A DNA stretch of 64,000 nt, from positions 1 through 64,000 of the forward strand of contig NZ_BOOQ01000046.1 in the NCBI RefSeq assembly GCF_016863315.1. The letters are read 5' to 3'. Below the pieces are notes generated by a model, which saw nothing but the letters and a program-made list of their open reading frames with translations, was not told where the DNA came from and did not search any database. This document shows, in pieces, positions 1-9,546 of the stretch; positions within the stretch are counted from its first letter, which is position 1, and the number at the start of each line of letters is the position of its first letter. Made by a program: the position numbers and the translations under genes. The stretch comes from Planotetraspora silvatica (GTDB lineage: Bacteria; Actinomycetota; Actinomycetes; Streptosporangiales; Streptosporangiaceae).

Positions 1-332
1 GCATGCCCCGGGGCCTACCGCGGGACATCGTCGCTGAGGGCGTCACAACGCGGCACGCGCGTACCGCGAACCGCGGGATGTCCTCGCCGGTCGGGATGAA
101 TCCGGGTCGGCGTACGCTTCAGCGGCTCGGCCCCAGCTTGAGCGACCACGTCGCCCAGCGGACATCGAAGGAGAACATGGTCCCCCCATGATGTGCCCGA
201 CGTGGCCGCGTCAGAGCCCGGCCTTGTCTATGGCGCTCTGCAGCGACTCCCTCGCCAGCCGATTCCCGTGTCGGCCACCTTCCGTCGGCCACAGCGCCTG
301 CTGCAGGAGACTTGGAGCTCGACAGGCCGCGC
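1..332. other. left-edge region without a confident gene
   Basis: No frame here looks like a complete gene. On the minus strand, about 210 to 310, a short frame ending in a stop reads like the C-terminus of a protein, but nothing upstream supports it. It may be a small remnant. No RNA gene or promoter was recognised. Confidence 0.4.
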
Positions 333-1445
333 CTAAGCGCGGGGACGCGAGGCGCTGGGGCTGATGATCGAGAGGCGTTGTGGGCTCGCTGCCACGCCGT
401 ACGGGCTGCTGCCGACCGTGACGGTTGCGACGATCTCGAGGGTCTTCGGGTCGATGACCGTAAGGGTGCCCGCTCCCTGCTCTGTGACGTAGATCGCGTT
501 GGGGCTGACCGCCACGTTGAACGGGTCGGTGCCCGGGGAGCCCACGGAAACAGTCGCCGAGATGCGGCGACTACGGGTGTCGATCACGGATACGTTGCCC
601 GGGCCGAGAACAGCGACATAGGCCGACCGGCCGTCCGGCCCTAGGGCTACATCGAAAGGGCCATCGCCGACCGGCACGGTGGCCGTAACCGTGCCGGTAC
701 GGACTTCGACGACCGAGACGCTCGCTGCCACCTCATCGGCAATGTAGGCCGACCCACCGTCCGGGGTGACGGCGACACCCACCGGGGAGCGGCCTGCAGG
801 CAGGTCCCGGACGGCCCGATGTGTACGGGTGTCGATGACGGACACGCTGCCCGACCCGGCGTTGGCCACGTAGGCCGCAGCACCGTCGGGACTGACGGCC
901 ACACTTACAGGGGAGGTGCCGACCGGGACGGACGCGGCCACGCGGTTGGTCCGGGTGTCGAGCACCGAGACGCTGTTCGAACCGCCGTTGGCAACGTAGA
1001 GGAACCTGCCGTCCGGGCTCAGGTCGACACCGCTGGGACTCTTTCCGACCGGCACAGTGCAGACGATCTTGTTGGTTCGGGTGTCGAGCACCGAGACCTG
1101 GGCCGATCCGTTGTCGGCGATGTAGACGTGCCTGCCGTCCGGGGCGACCGTTACGCCTTCGGGCGCCGAGCCGACCGGCACGGTCGCGACGACCTTGTTC
1201 GTTCGGGCATCGATCACGGAGACCGTGTCATCGAGCTGGTTGGTGACGTACACGTGGCCACTGGCACCCGGGACGACGATCACGGAGGGCGCCACTGCCG
1301 AGGCCGGACTGGCCGACGCGGTGAGAAGACCGGACGCCAGCAGGAGCCCGATGCCGGCCCTCACTACCGGGCGGAGCGCCCCTGTGCGCTGCCGGCCGGC
1401 AGCGTCGACCCGGGTCCGCCTGGAGGTCGGCCGGAGAAAATGCAT
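333..1445 (-). CDS. secreted YVTN-type beta-propeller repeat protein
   Basis: A protein of about 370 residues. After an N-terminal export signal (Arg-rich start, hydrophobic stretch, Ala-x-Ala near residue 50) come about seven repeats of roughly 42 residues. Each carries a VYVAN/AYVAN strand, a VSVIDTRT turn and a PDG motif, the hallmark of YVTN/NHL-like seven-bladed propellers. The family is extracellular and usually binds a surface or cofactor partner; no enzyme residues can be claimed. I start at 1445 because AGGAGG lies just before that ATG. An ATG six codons upstream has no ribosome binding site. The blades are very similar to each other, which suggests recent internal duplication. Confidence 0.85.
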   Translation of the reverse strand: MHFLRPTSRRTRVDAAGRQRTGALRPVVRAGIGLLLASGLLTASASPASAVAPSVIVVPGASGHVYVTNQLDDTVSVIDARTNKVVATVPVGSAPEGVTVAPDGRHVYIADNGSAQVSVLDTRTNKIVCTVPVGKSPSGVDLSPDGRFLYVANGGSNSVSVLDTRTNRVAASVPVGTSPVSVAVSPDGAAAYVANAGSGSVSVIDTRTHRAVRDLPAGRSPVGVAVTPDGGSAYIADEVAASVSVVEVRTGTVTATVPVGDGPFDVALGPDGRSAYVAVLGPGNVSVIDTRSRRISATVSVGSPGTDPFNVAVSPNAIYVTEQGAGTLTVIDPKTLEIVATVTVGSSPYGVAASPQRLSIISPSASRPRA

Positions 1446-1520
1446 CTCTCCTCCTGTGCACATAGCAAGGGGTTCGGTCTGCGGACCGGGCCGCCTTTTG
1501 CCGGAGACCGGTTCTGGCAG

Positions 1521-2816
1521 TCAGGTCAGGAGTCCGCGGGCATAGTGATCTCGGTCATCGCGCACGCCGGGAAGGGCGAAGAAGTAGCCTCCGCCCCGCG
1601 GAGAGATGTACGGCACCAGTGCTTCGCCTTCCAGCCGGGTCTGCATGGTGATGTAGGTGTTGAGCTCACGCTGGAAGCAGCAGAACGCGTGTCCCAGATC
1701 CAGGCCACCCTGAATGTCGAGGGTCCGGTCGTAGTCGTAGCTGCGACGCAGGATGGTGCTGGTCGACGCCGTATCCGGGGTCTGCGGATTGGCAAGGCGG
1801 ATGTGCGAGTTCAGCGGGGTGATCAGTCCCTGCGGGTCGTTGGTATAGATGGGATCAAGGAGGTCCGAGGCGTTCTCGTCCATGGCGTACATGGGAGCGC
1901 CGCTGGCCTTGCGGCGGCCGAAGATCCGCTCCTGCTGCGCAAGGGGCACTTTCCGCCACGCGTCGAGGTTGAATTGGACGATGCGCAGCACCTGGTAGGT
2001 ACCGCCTGCCGCCCAAGCGGGCTCAGTAGTGTGCGCTTGAACCCAGACCACCTGATTCATCTGGGCAGCGTTGGTGGTGTCGGGGTTGGCGATGCCGTCC
2101 TTGAAACCGAACCAGTCCCGCGGGGTACCGATGGGGCGCGGCGGATTGCGCTGGCAGTCGATGCGCCAGCGCGGCCTCATCGCGCCGCCTGTGTGGGTCA
2201 GGATGTCCAGCAGCGCGTGCACCGTCGTGTCTCGGTGGCCCGCGCACAGTTGTATCAGCACGTCGCCCTGGGACATCGCGGGATCCAGGTCGTCGTGGCG
2301 GAAGGGCTGCATGGTGATGAGCTGAACCGGTTTGCGTGCGCCCAATCCGTAGCGGCCGTCGAAGAGGGTCGCGCCGAGGGCTACGGTGACGGTCAGATCG
2401 TCCGGTGCGATCTTGGGGCCCAGGATGCCGTCGTCCGGCGGTGCTGATCCAGGGGGGGCCTTCGGTGGCGTGCCGCCCGCTGTGAGGAATCGGGCCCGCC
2501 AGGTGAGTGTGCGGAACAACTCAGTGAGTTCTCGGCGGTCAGAGGCGGTCACGTCGAAGGAGACGAAGGACCCGATCGTCTGTGGAGGAGTGGCGATGCC
2601 CGCCTGATGGTAGCCGTGGAACGGAATCGCACTCGTGCGCGTGCCCTCGCCGCTAGGCGTGCCGACGTGGGCCGCATCGCCGTCCAGCAGGTTTCTGCCC
2701 ACCGCGCCGGCGAGGCCGGCAGCGACTGTGCCCCCCAGGAACGACCGCCGCGTGAAGGCACCCGCCGGGCACCCTCCGTCGCTCCATCGATCTTCTGGGG
2801 GCCTTCGGTCAGTCAT
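1521..2816 (-). CDS. Tat-exported DyP-type heme peroxidase (EfeB-like)
   Basis: About 431 residues. A twin-arginine signal (RRSFLGG, residues 23-29) is followed by the two ferredoxin-like halves of the dye-decolorising peroxidase fold. The GFKDG motif at residues 237-241 supplies the distal catalytic Asp, and His338 in SHIRLANP is the expected proximal heme ligand. Length and Tat signal fit the EfeB/YwbN branch, which oxidises substrates or releases iron from heme outside the membrane. No EfeU or EfeO gene is adjacent, so an iron-uptake role is not supported by context. The frame is open for another 106 codons upstream, but only the ATG at 2816 places the Tat signal at the N-terminus. Confidence 0.92.
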   Translation of the reverse strand: MTDRRPPEDRWSDGGCPAGAFTRRSFLGGTVAAGLAGAVGRNLLDGDAAHVGTPSGEGTRTSAIPFHGYHQAGIATPPQTIGSFVSFDVTASDRRELTELFRTLTWRARFLTAGGTPPKAPPGSAPPDDGILGPKIAPDDLTVTVALGATLFDGRYGLGARKPVQLITMQPFRHDDLDPAMSQGDVLIQLCAGHRDTTVHALLDILTHTGGAMRPRWRIDCQRNPPRPIGTPRDWFGFKDGIANPDTTNAAQMNQVVWVQAHTTEPAWAAGGTYQVLRIVQFNLDAWRKVPLAQQERIFGRRKASGAPMYAMDENASDLLDPIYTNDPQGLITPLNSHIRLANPQTPDTASTSTILRRSYDYDRTLDIQGGLDLGHAFCCFQRELNTYITMQTRLEGEALVPYISPRGGGYFFALPGVRDDRDHYARGLLT

Positions 2817-3252
2817 GGCTTCGCCCCGACCTCTGAGCACCCGAACAGGGTGACTTTTCGGGTCACGTTCATCGGTTCGTGCTCTGGCTTGACGGGAAGC
2901 GAGCCTGTCGCCCTTATCAAGCCGAAGGGAACACGCTTCGATCCCGCTTTCGACGTTCGCCGTCCTCGCGGGTAGCCCCCGAACCCGTTCCAGCGGAACT
3001 CCCGACGTCCATGCTAGCTGCAGGGCGCGGTCGATCTCAGGCGCCGGTGCGGGCTGTTCAAGGGGCTGTCCGCACCCGCACCCGCACCCGATTCCTCGCA
3101 GGACACGCCGTCCCGAACGATCGGGTGCCCACAAGACGGGGGCACATCATCGTGTTCAGGTTTTAAAGGAATTTTTCATTCTTTTCCTGGGGGAGTCTCA
3201 GCGCGACTCGCGAGGTTTGGTCTGTTCCCATCGAACGAAAGGAGCGGCCTCC
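2817..3252. other. divergent intergenic region, peroxidase / envelope protein
   Basis: About 430 bases separate two divergent genes. Both promoters should lie here. An AT-rich patch near 3160-3185 stands out against the GC-rich background and is a plausible promoter area for the rightward gene. I see no clear palindrome and no gene. Confidence 0.4.
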
Positions 3253-4125
3253 ATGTTTTCCCGCAAGCTGACCATGATCGCGATGTCAGGGCCGTCGGCC
3301 GCTGGAAGTTCATGCGCCGACGGCGCGGCGCCGCCGTCAGTGTCTTCGCCAGACTGGTCGGCCTCGGTGACCATGGCCGATCGGGCACGCCGGCCAAGGG
3401 CACGGCGATTACTGTCGAAGAGGAAAAGTGGCTGGATCGTGGTCGCTGTGTTCATGTCCGCGATGATCGGACTTGCCGGCTGTGGCTCCACATATCCCTC
3501 AGCGGCAGCCACGCCCCCCTCCGCGACAGCTGGGCACGGCATGCCCCGCGGCGGCGGTCCCGGATCCGGCGGCGGGGGATCCAACGCTCGATCTGGTCCG
3601 GCCGCAGGGGGAGCAGTCGGCACGGTCGGCAGCGTGTCCACGTCGAGCTTCACCATGTCGACGTCAGGGGGTCAGAAGTTGACTATCAACGAGGCGTCCT
3701 CCACGACATACAACAAGGGGCCGAGCTCGGCCCCGGCGAGTGCCGTTGCAACAGGCGAACCCGTCCTCGTACTTGGGACGGTCGACGGAACGACCATTAC
3801 GGCCACGCAGGTCATCGTGCAACCGGCTGCCGGCGGGTCTGCGACCTACTCCCCGGCTCAGGTGGTCGCCTTCCAGCGCGGTGCACCGTCCGCGGCGAAG
3901 CAGGATGGTCAGATCCCGGTGAACTACACCGAGGGGGAGGGGACGATCGTCAGCGGAACGGCGGCGAACAAGGCGACGGAAGCTGCGCTGGCCACCTACC
4001 AGGGGGGCATCGTCGACCGTGTTGTGCAGCTGAGCAGCGGCGAGTACGAGGTCCACAACATCGGCGTCAACTGGCCGCACCACGTCTTCGTCACCCCCGA
4101 CTTCAAGGTCGTCGGCGCCGACTGA
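3253..4125 (+). CDS. envelope protein, DUF5666-like then PepSY-like domain
   Basis: About 290 residues. A basic cytoplasmic leader of roughly 60 residues precedes one hydrophobic segment ending in LAGC, so it is either a lipoprotein or a single-pass anchored protein. A Gly/Pro/Ser-rich linker follows, then a small beta domain (VGTVGSVSTSSFTMST and following) like DUF5666, then a C-terminal PepSY-like segment with the ATYQGGIVDRVVQL pattern. I start at the ATG 3253, which has AAAGGAG eight bases upstream; an ATG at 3373 would give a shorter leader. A related DUF5666 protein occurs in the efflux operon at 13.9 kb. The function is unknown; PepSY domains are known as extracytoplasmic regulatory domains. 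Confidence 0.7.
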   Translation: MFSRKLTMIAMSGPSAAGSSCADGAAPPSVSSPDWSASVTMADRARRPRARRLLSKRKSGWIVVAVFMSAMIGLAGCGSTYPSAAATPPSATAGHGMPRGGGPGSGGGGSNARSGPAAGGAVGTVGSVSTSSFTMSTSGGQKLTINEASSTTYNKGPSSAPASAVATGEPVLVLGTVDGTTITATQVIVQPAAGGSATYSPAQVVAFQRGAPSAAKQDGQIPVNYTEGEGTIVSGTAANKATEAALATYQGGIVDRVVQLSSGEYEVHNIGVNWPHHVFVTPDFKVVGAD

Positions 4126-4360
4126 GCGCCGGGGTGTACATCAAGCTCCGACGACTCTTCATAGTCGGCCGAGACGTTGCACGATCGGCAGGAGACCAGC
4201 CGAACAGCCTGAGCCGACCCGAATCCGAAACAGATCCTGGCCCGGATCGCGGAGCAGCCGGTCCGCACAGAGCGCCATGTGAGTAAACGTGGCGTGGCGG
4301 TAGTCCGGGGTGCCGGGGAGTGCATGGTTGAGTTGGTCCCGACCACGGGGGGTGTCACTC

Positions 4361-5230
4361 ATGAACGTCGGCCTTGGCCTGCCCATCAGCGATCCGCCTC
4401 TGCTGCTCGACTGGGCCCGGAGCGCGGACGCCGGTCCGTTCAGCACCCTCGCCCTGCTGGACCGGTTGGTGTACGACAATCCGGAACCGCTCGTGATGCT
4501 CGCCGCGCTCGCAGGTGTCACCAGTCGGATCCGCGTGCAGACGGAAGTGCTCCTCGCGCCGCTTCGTGAGCCCGCTCTCATGGCCAAACAGGCCGCCACC
4601 CTCGATCGTCTGTCGGGCGGCCGGCTCACACTCGGCATCGGGCTGGGAGGGCGGCGGGACGACTATCTGGCCGCGGGAGTCGATTCCCATGGCCGTGGAG
4701 CACGCCTCAACGAGATCATGATGGACATGCGCCGTATCTGGTCCGGGGAGCCGTACGGGGAGGAGAGCGGGCCGATCGGGCCGGCGCCCGTACGCGAAGG
4801 CGGCCCGGAGATTCTTTTCGGCGCGCTCAAGCCGGCCGCCATCGAGCGCATCGCTCGTTTCGGGGACGGCCTGCTGAGCGCATCGCCGCGCGCCGAAATG
4901 GACCGGCTCTTCCGTGCCACCGAGCAGGCATGGCGGTCGGCCGGCCGTACCGGACGTCCCAAACTGGTCGCCCAGCTCAACGCCGCTCTCGGCCCGGAGC
5001 CGACCATCGAAGAGGCACGCGGTCACCTCCACCGTTATTACAGCGGACCCCACTACATGGACATGCCGCCGGATTACACCGAGATGGTCGTGCAGAGGAT
5101 GCTCACCACCCCTGACGAGGTCCGCGACGCCGTCCAGCAGGTGACGGACATCGGAGCCGACGAGATCATCTTTTATTGCTGGTCCGTGGACATGGGGCAG
5201 ATCGACCGCTTCGCCGAGACGCTGGCATAA
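4361..5230 (+). CDS. LLM-class flavin-dependent oxidoreductase
   Basis: 289 residues with the bacterial luciferase-like TIM barrel: an N-terminal MNVGLGLP strand, the SRIRVQTEVLLAPLREP block that lines the F420/FMN pocket, and GGRLTLGIGLGGRRDDY. These are the conserved stretches of luciferase-like monooxygenases, most of which in actinomycetes use F420 or FMNH2. The substrate cannot be read from sequence. The ATG at 4361 follows a G-rich run and begins exactly at the first barrel strand. An SDR oxidoreductase follows 200 bases downstream on the same strand, so the two may serve one pathway. Confidence 0.88.
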   Translation: MNVGLGLPISDPPLLLDWARSADAGPFSTLALLDRLVYDNPEPLVMLAALAGVTSRIRVQTEVLLAPLREPALMAKQAATLDRLSGGRLTLGIGLGGRRDDYLAAGVDSHGRGARLNEIMMDMRRIWSGEPYGEESGPIGPAPVREGGPEILFGALKPAAIERIARFGDGLLSASPRAEMDRLFRATEQAWRSAGRTGRPKLVAQLNAALGPEPTIEEARGHLHRYYSGPHYMDMPPDYTEMVVQRMLTTPDEVRDAVQQVTDIGADEIIFYCWSVDMGQIDRFAETLA

Positions 5231-5426
5231 CCGACCCATCGGCTCCGTGACGAGCGGTTCGGGGGGAGGCGCAGTGTGAGTGGTGCGATGGCGACGATGG
5301 CGGTTGACCTCCCGGAAGGGGCAGCGCCTTTGAGCGGGCGGTGCCGATGCGATGATGCGAACCCCAGATGCCGAACGGCGGCGCCGAGCGGGGGCATCGT
5401 GATGCGATCAAGGACCTGGTGGACCG

Positions 5427-6224
5427 ATGAAACCTTCCACGGCACAGACGCGGCCGGTCGCCGTCGTCACCGGCGCGGGCAGCGCCGACGGTATCGGTTT
5501 CGCCTGCGCGCAGCGGCTCGTCGCGGACGGGATGCGCGTAGTGCTGACCTCCACCACGGAGCGCATTCATGAACGCGCTGCCGAATTGCGGGAGCATGGC
5601 GCCGATGCGGTGGGCCTCGCCGCGGACCTCACCGACCCCGGCGCCGCCGGCGAACTGGTCCGCCTTGCCACCGAGCGGTACGGCCGGCTGGACGTGCTGA
5701 TCAACAACGCGGGCATGACGTCGGTGAGTGACCCCGACGACTCGGCGGACATCGGCCGGCTATCCGACGACCAGTGGAGACGGTCGATCGCCCGCAACCT
5801 GGACACCGTGTTCTTCATGACCCGGGCGGCGCTGGAGCCCATGTTGTCCGGCGGCTACGGCCGGATCGTCAATATGGCCTCGGTCTCCGGACCGGTCCTC
5901 GCCTTCAGCGGCGACAGCGCCTACCACGCGGCCAAGGCCGGAGTCGTCGGCCTCACCCGCAGCGTGGCGATCGAGGTGGCGAAGCGGGGCGTGACCGTCA
6001 ACGCGGTGGCTCCCGGGTGGATCGCGACAGGCTCCTCCACCGACCGGGAGCTGATGCTGGGCGCGGCCACACCGTTGGGCCGGTCGGGCACCGCCGAAGA
6101 GGTAGCCGGTCTGGTGGCCTTTCTCGCGTCTTCGGAGGCGAGCTATATCACCGGCCAGGTCTTCGTGGTCGACGGCGGGAACTCGATCCAAGAGGAGGGT
6201 TCCATCCCCTCTCCGCCACGGTGA
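5427..6224 (+). CDS. SDR family oxidoreductase (FabG-like)
   Basis: 265 residues, the usual length for a classical short-chain dehydrogenase. The NAD(P)-binding TGAGSADGIG loop, the NNAG motif and the catalytic Ser and YHAAK (Tyr-x3-Lys) are all present, as is the C-terminal FVVDGGNS that closes the fold. It should reduce a carbonyl or oxidise an alcohol with NAD(P)H in the cytoplasm. The substrate is unknown. It lies downstream of the flavin-dependent monooxygenase. A double stem-loop follows, shared with the convergent gene at 6355. Confidence 0.93.
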   Translation: MKPSTAQTRPVAVVTGAGSADGIGFACAQRLVADGMRVVLTSTTERIHERAAELREHGADAVGLAADLTDPGAAGELVRLATERYGRLDVLINNAGMTSVSDPDDSADIGRLSDDQWRRSIARNLDTVFFMTRAALEPMLSGGYGRIVNMASVSGPVLAFSGDSAYHAAKAGVVGLTRSVAIEVAKRGVTVNAVAPGWIATGSSTDRELMLGAATPLGRSGTAEEVAGLVAFLASSEASYITGQVFVVDGGNSIQEEGSIPSPPR

Positions 6225-6274
6225 GGTACGTGTCGGCGGACGGACGCCGATGGCGACACGGCCGGGCCTGTGTG

Positions 6275-6338
6275 CGTGGCCGACACCGGTGAGGTGCCGG
6301 CCACGTGATGGTCATCCGGCTCCCGAACGGATGACCAT
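6275..6338. terminator. tandem stem-loops between convergent genes
   Basis: Two perfect inverted repeats sit in the gap between convergent genes: CGTGGCCG (6275-6282) with CGGCCACG (6298-6305), then ATGGTCATCCG (6308-6318) with CGGATGACCAT (6328-6338). No T-run follows, as is usual in high-GC actinomycetes. Likely a bidirectional terminator. Confidence 0.7.
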
Positions 6339-6354
6339 GTTCGGCAGCCGCTCG

Positions 6355-6852
6355 CTAGTTCCCGCCGTGCACGATGGTGAGGTCGGCCGAGTCATGGAGG
6401 TCGCCCACGGACACCTTTACTGTGTGGGAGCCCGGCTTGGCGTCGCGGGCTATCCGGAGGGTCTTGCTCGCCCTGCCGTTGTGGACGGTCACCGTGTAGT
6501 CGTGGCCGTCGTCGATGCCCTGGACGGTGGCCGTGGTGCCGTTCGGGACGCCTGTGGTCGTGATGGCGACTGTGTAGGTGCCACCCTGCCGGATCTTCCC
6601 GGGGGCGGCGGTCGCGCTGATCGAAGCGCTGGTGCGCCGGTGCAGGCCCGATCCCTTGTCGCCCGCTTCGTTGCGATCGTGCTTCTGGTCCGAGATCTTG
6701 GCCTTGTCGGCGATGGCTTGGACGGGCACGGTCGCCTTCGACGCAGGCTGGGGGCTGTGGGCGTCCGCGAATGCCGCGCCGGCGGCTGCGGTTCCGGTGA
6801 GCAGGCTGAGGCTGAGGAGGCCTGCGGCGGCGAGAGTCTTGCTGAGACGCAT
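6355..6852 (-). CDS. small secreted protein with Ig-like beta domain
   Basis: 165 residues: a classical signal peptide (MRLSKTL, hydrophobic core, cleavage near AFADA), a polar linker rich in Lys/Asp, and a C-terminal all-beta domain with alternating strands (GTYTVAITTTGVPNGTT and SHTVKVSVGD) resembling Ig-like or fibronectin-like folds. No catalytic residues are apparent, so a structural or adhesive surface role is inferred. The palindrome TTCTCAGATGAGAA lies 81 bases upstream, between this gene and the response regulator at 7225. That suggests control by that two-component system. Confidence 0.75.
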   Translation of the reverse strand: MRLSKTLAAAGLLSLSLLTGTAAAGAAFADAHSPQPASKATVPVQAIADKAKISDQKHDRNEAGDKGSGLHRRTSASISATAAPGKIRQGGTYTVAITTTGVPNGTTATVQGIDDGHDYTVTVHNGRASKTLRIARDAKPGSHTVKVSVGDLHDSADLTIVHGGN

Positions 6853-7224
6853 GGATTTGTCCGATCTGGGACACCTCCGGGGACCTCGGTGATCCCCTCG
6901 GGGGAGGTGCCTCATGTCGACAAACCCTGGCCTTCTCAGATGAGAACCGTCTCACAGCGCCATGAGAACTCCCCTGAACTGCGGATTGTCGTCCGCCGGG
7001 CCCTCCGCGCCGCGATCTGTGACCTTCCCATTGGCTGGAGAATCACCTATCGATTTGTGGGAGATGAGGAGGACTCATTTTCAGGGCTCCCCTGTAGCCG
7101 GACACCTGCTGCGGCGCATTGCGCAGGTAACAGGCCTCGCGCCGAGACCGTGAGATTCCCTTGACCACGGTGAAAGTTTGATGAGAAAGAGCTCCGCGCG
7201 CACGATGACCGTTCTGTCCGGTCT
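6853..7224. other. divergent intergenic region with repeated GATGAGAA motif
   Basis: This gap separates the secreted Ig-like protein from the two-component operon. The element TGAGAA recurs: as a palindrome at 6933-6946, again near 6962, and as TGATGAGAAA near 7180. A similar TGATGAGAAT lies at about 10512 before the efflux operon. This looks like a response-regulator operator with several half-sites. No gene was seen. Confidence 0.55.
6933..6946. promoter_or_regulatory. palindrome TTCTCA-GA-TGAGAA
   Basis: A perfect inverted repeat of TTCTCA and TGAGAA around a two-base centre, 81 bases before the start of the minus-strand secreted protein. A further ATGAGAAC copy is found 20 bases away. 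Response regulators of the OmpR/MprA type bind such repeated hexamers, so the adjacent regulator at 7225 is the natural candidate. Confidence 0.5.
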
Positions 7225-7926
7225 GTGGATCAGGTTAGCGTCGAAGTCGTGCGCATTCTGGTCGTGGACGACGAGCCCGCCGTTCGAGATGCCCTTGCCA
7301 GCAGCCTCCTGTTCGAGGACTACGACGTCGACACCGCTGTGGACGGCCTCGACGCGCTGGACAAGCTGGATCTTGTCAAGCCTGATCTTGTGGTGCTCGA
7401 TGTCCTCATGCCTCGTCTGGACGGCTTGACCACGTGCCGTCGGCTGCGCGCTCGCGGGGAGACGCTGCCGGTGCTCATGCTGACCGCACGGGACACCGTA
7501 GGGGACCGGGTGACCGGGCTCGACGCCGGCGCGGACGACTATCTTGTCAAGCCGTTCGAGCTCGACGAGTTGTTCGCCCGCGTGCGGGCGCTCTTGCGTC
7601 GCAGTGTGCTCATGTCGCGGCCGGACGACCGTGGTGACGTCCTCGAGTACGGCGGGTTGCGGATGGATCCGCTTACCCGGGAGGTCACCCGGGACGGGAG
7701 GAGTCTCGACCTCACTCGCACCGAGTACAGCCTGCTGGAAATGTTCCTCGCCCATCCGAGGCAGGTGCTCACCCGCGAGCAGATCCTGGAGACGGTCTGG
7801 GGGTTCGACTTCGAACCAGCGTCCAACTCCCTCGATGTCTATGTGATGTACCTGCGGCGCAGGATGGGTGAGCCGCGGCTGATCCAGACGGTGCGGGGCG
7901 TCGGTTACGTTCTGAGAGACCCATGA
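7225..7926 (+). CDS. OmpR-family response regulator (MprA-like)
   Basis: 233 residues. The receiver domain (about 9-122) has the acidic pair in VVDDEP, the phosphorylated Asp59 in VVLDVLMP, Thr87 in MLTARD and Lys109 in DDYLVKPFE. The C-terminal winged helix (about 135-230) ends in RGVGYVLRD. It overlaps the downstream kinase by four bases (ATGA), so the two are translationally coupled and form one system. Likely targets are the flanking secreted protein and its own promoter, given the TGAGAA motifs upstream. The start could also be a GTG a few codons downstream. Confidence 0.93.
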   Translation: MDQVSVEVVRILVVDDEPAVRDALASSLLFEDYDVDTAVDGLDALDKLDLVKPDLVVLDVLMPRLDGLTTCRRLRARGETLPVLMLTARDTVGDRVTGLDAGADDYLVKPFELDELFARVRALLRRSVLMSRPDDRGDVLEYGGLRMDPLTREVTRDGRSLDLTRTEYSLLEMFLAHPRQVLTREQILETVWGFDFEPASNSLDVYVMYLRRRMGEPRLIQTVRGVGYVLRDP

Positions 7927-9380
7927 CGCGCCGGTTGTCCCTGCGTGCCCGGCTGGCGGTCCTGACAAGCGTGGCCGTGGCCGTCGCGGTGGCCGCCTGC
8001 GCGGTCGGATGTTGGTTCGTCGTCTCCGGCCGCCTGATGGAGCAGCTTGACCAGTCGCTGTCGGGCCAGCGAGGGCCGCTGCGAGGTTCCCCTCAGGCGA
8101 TCTGTGACCAGCCGCCGCACGACGACGCCCGGTCGGCGGGGTTCCTGCCCACGATGCAGGTGGTCAGGGCGGACGGCACCGTGTGCAGTCCTCCGGACAC
8201 CGCCAGTCCGCTCGTGGTCACGGTCGGCGATGTCGCGATCGCCCGGGGGGAGCGTGGGCCGACCTATCGGGACGGCAGGACCGAAGACGGTACGCCGATG
8301 CGGGTGTTCACCCGTTCCGGCTGGCCGGGTACGGGTCTTGGCGCGGCGGTGTCGGTGGCCAGGCCGCTCACCACTGTGGACGAATCCCTGAACAGTTTGG
8401 CCATGCTGCTCGTCGCGGTCTCGGCCGTCGGCGTGTTCGGCGCGGCGGTAGCCGGGCTCGTGATCGCTCGGGCCGGGCTGAGACCCGTGGACCGGCTGAC
8501 CGAGGTCGTTGAGCACATCGCCCGGACCGAGGACCTGGACACCGCCATCCCGGAGGGGGGCAAGGACGAGATCGCGCGATTGAGCCGGTCGTTCAACAGC
8601 ATGACCCGGGCACTGGCAAGGGCCCGTGACCGGCAGCAGCAGCTGATCGTGGACGCCGGGCACGAGCTGCGCACGCCGCTGACGAGCCTACGCACCAATG
8701 TCGATCTGATGCTCCGAAGTGAGAGCACGGGCCGTCCCTTGCCGGCTGCCGACAAGCACACGCTGCTCGTCAACGTGAAGGAGCAACTCGTCGAGCTTTC
8801 CAGCCTCGTCGGTGATCTGCTTGATCTCTCTCGGGCGGAGGCCGCCTCCGACGGCGTGGTCGCCTTGCACGAGGTCGTCGAGAACGCCGTGCGGCGCGCG
8901 CGACTGCGCGGCCTGACTCTCCGGATCGACGCCACGGTGTCGCCCTGGTACGTCCACGGGGACGCGGCCTCACTGGAGCGCGCGGTGGTGAATCTCCTGG
9001 ACAACGCGGTGAAGTTCAGCCCTCCGGAAGGCGCCGTGACCGTGCGGCTGGACGGGGGCGAGCTGACCGTGCGCGACCACGGTCCCGGCGTTCCCTCCGA
9101 GGATCTGCCGTACGTCTTCGACCGCTTCTGGCGTTCCCCGTCCGCCCGTAGCCTGCCCGGATCAGGCCTCGGGCTCGCGATCGTGGCGCGCGTGATCCGG
9201 GAGGCCGGGGGACAGGTCGGGCTCGGCCCCGCGGAGGGTGGTGGCACACTGGCCTGGCTGCGGCTGCCCGGCTCGGCGACACCCGCGGAGGATGACCTGG
9301 TGGACGGTGATGTGGCGTGGGTCGGCATCGCGGACACAGGTAGCCGCGTCGGCGGCGTAGACGGCGGCCGGGAGGCCTAG
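7923..9380 (+). CDS. sensor histidine kinase (MprB-like)
   Basis: 485 residues. Transmembrane helices lie at about 11-34 and 158-182, with a roughly 120-residue extracytoplasmic sensor between them. A HAMP linker follows (about 184-236). The H-box [10 protein letters not shown] places the phosphorylated His at 247. The N-box [11 protein letters not shown]1 DHGPGVP and G2 GSGLGLAI form the ATP-binding domain. It pairs with the overlapping regulator upstream. A tail of about 35 acidic and Gly-rich residues after the kinase domain is unusual. MprAB-type systems sense envelope stress, but the stimulus here is unknown. Confidence 0.93.
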   Translation: MTRRLSLRARLAVLTSVAVAVAVAACAVGCWFVVSGRLMEQLDQSLSGQRGPLRGSPQAICDQPPHDDARSAGFLPTMQVVRADGTVCSPPDTASPLVVTVGDVAIARGERGPTYRDGRTEDGTPMRVFTRSGWPGTGLGAAVSVARPLTTVDESLNSLAMLLVAVSAVGVFGAAVAGLVIARAGLRPVDRLTEVVEHIARTEDLDTAIPEGGKDEIARLSRSFNSMTRALARARDRQQQLIVDAGHELRTPLTSLRTNVDLMLRSESTGRPLPAADKHTLLVNVKEQLVELSSLVGDLLDLSRAEAASDGVVALHEVVENAVRRARLRGLTLRIDATVSPWYVHGDAASLERAVVNLLDNAVKFSPPEGAVTVRLDGGELTVRDHGPGVPSEDLPYVFDRFWRSPSARSLPGSGLGLAIVARVIREAGGQVGLGPAEGGGTLAWLRLPGSATPAEDDLVDGDVAWVGIADTGSRVGGVDGGREA

Positions 9381-9546
9381 CGGGGCACGTGGCCGGGACC
9401 CGAGCTCGCGGGTGTCAGCTTCGCGCTACTGGCATCCGGTAAAGGGACGGCCGCTTGAAGGCGTAGGGAGCCCCGCAGGCATGGTGACCGGCCCCTAGGC
9501 TTCCCGCCCGCCGGGGACGGCCACGACCGAACGGCATGCGGATCGC

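Noticed and set aside
819-2447. 542-codon plus-strand open frame
   Set aside because: It lies opposite the YVTN propeller and DyP peroxidase genes, has Arg/Gly/Val-rich antisense composition and crosses two real genes.
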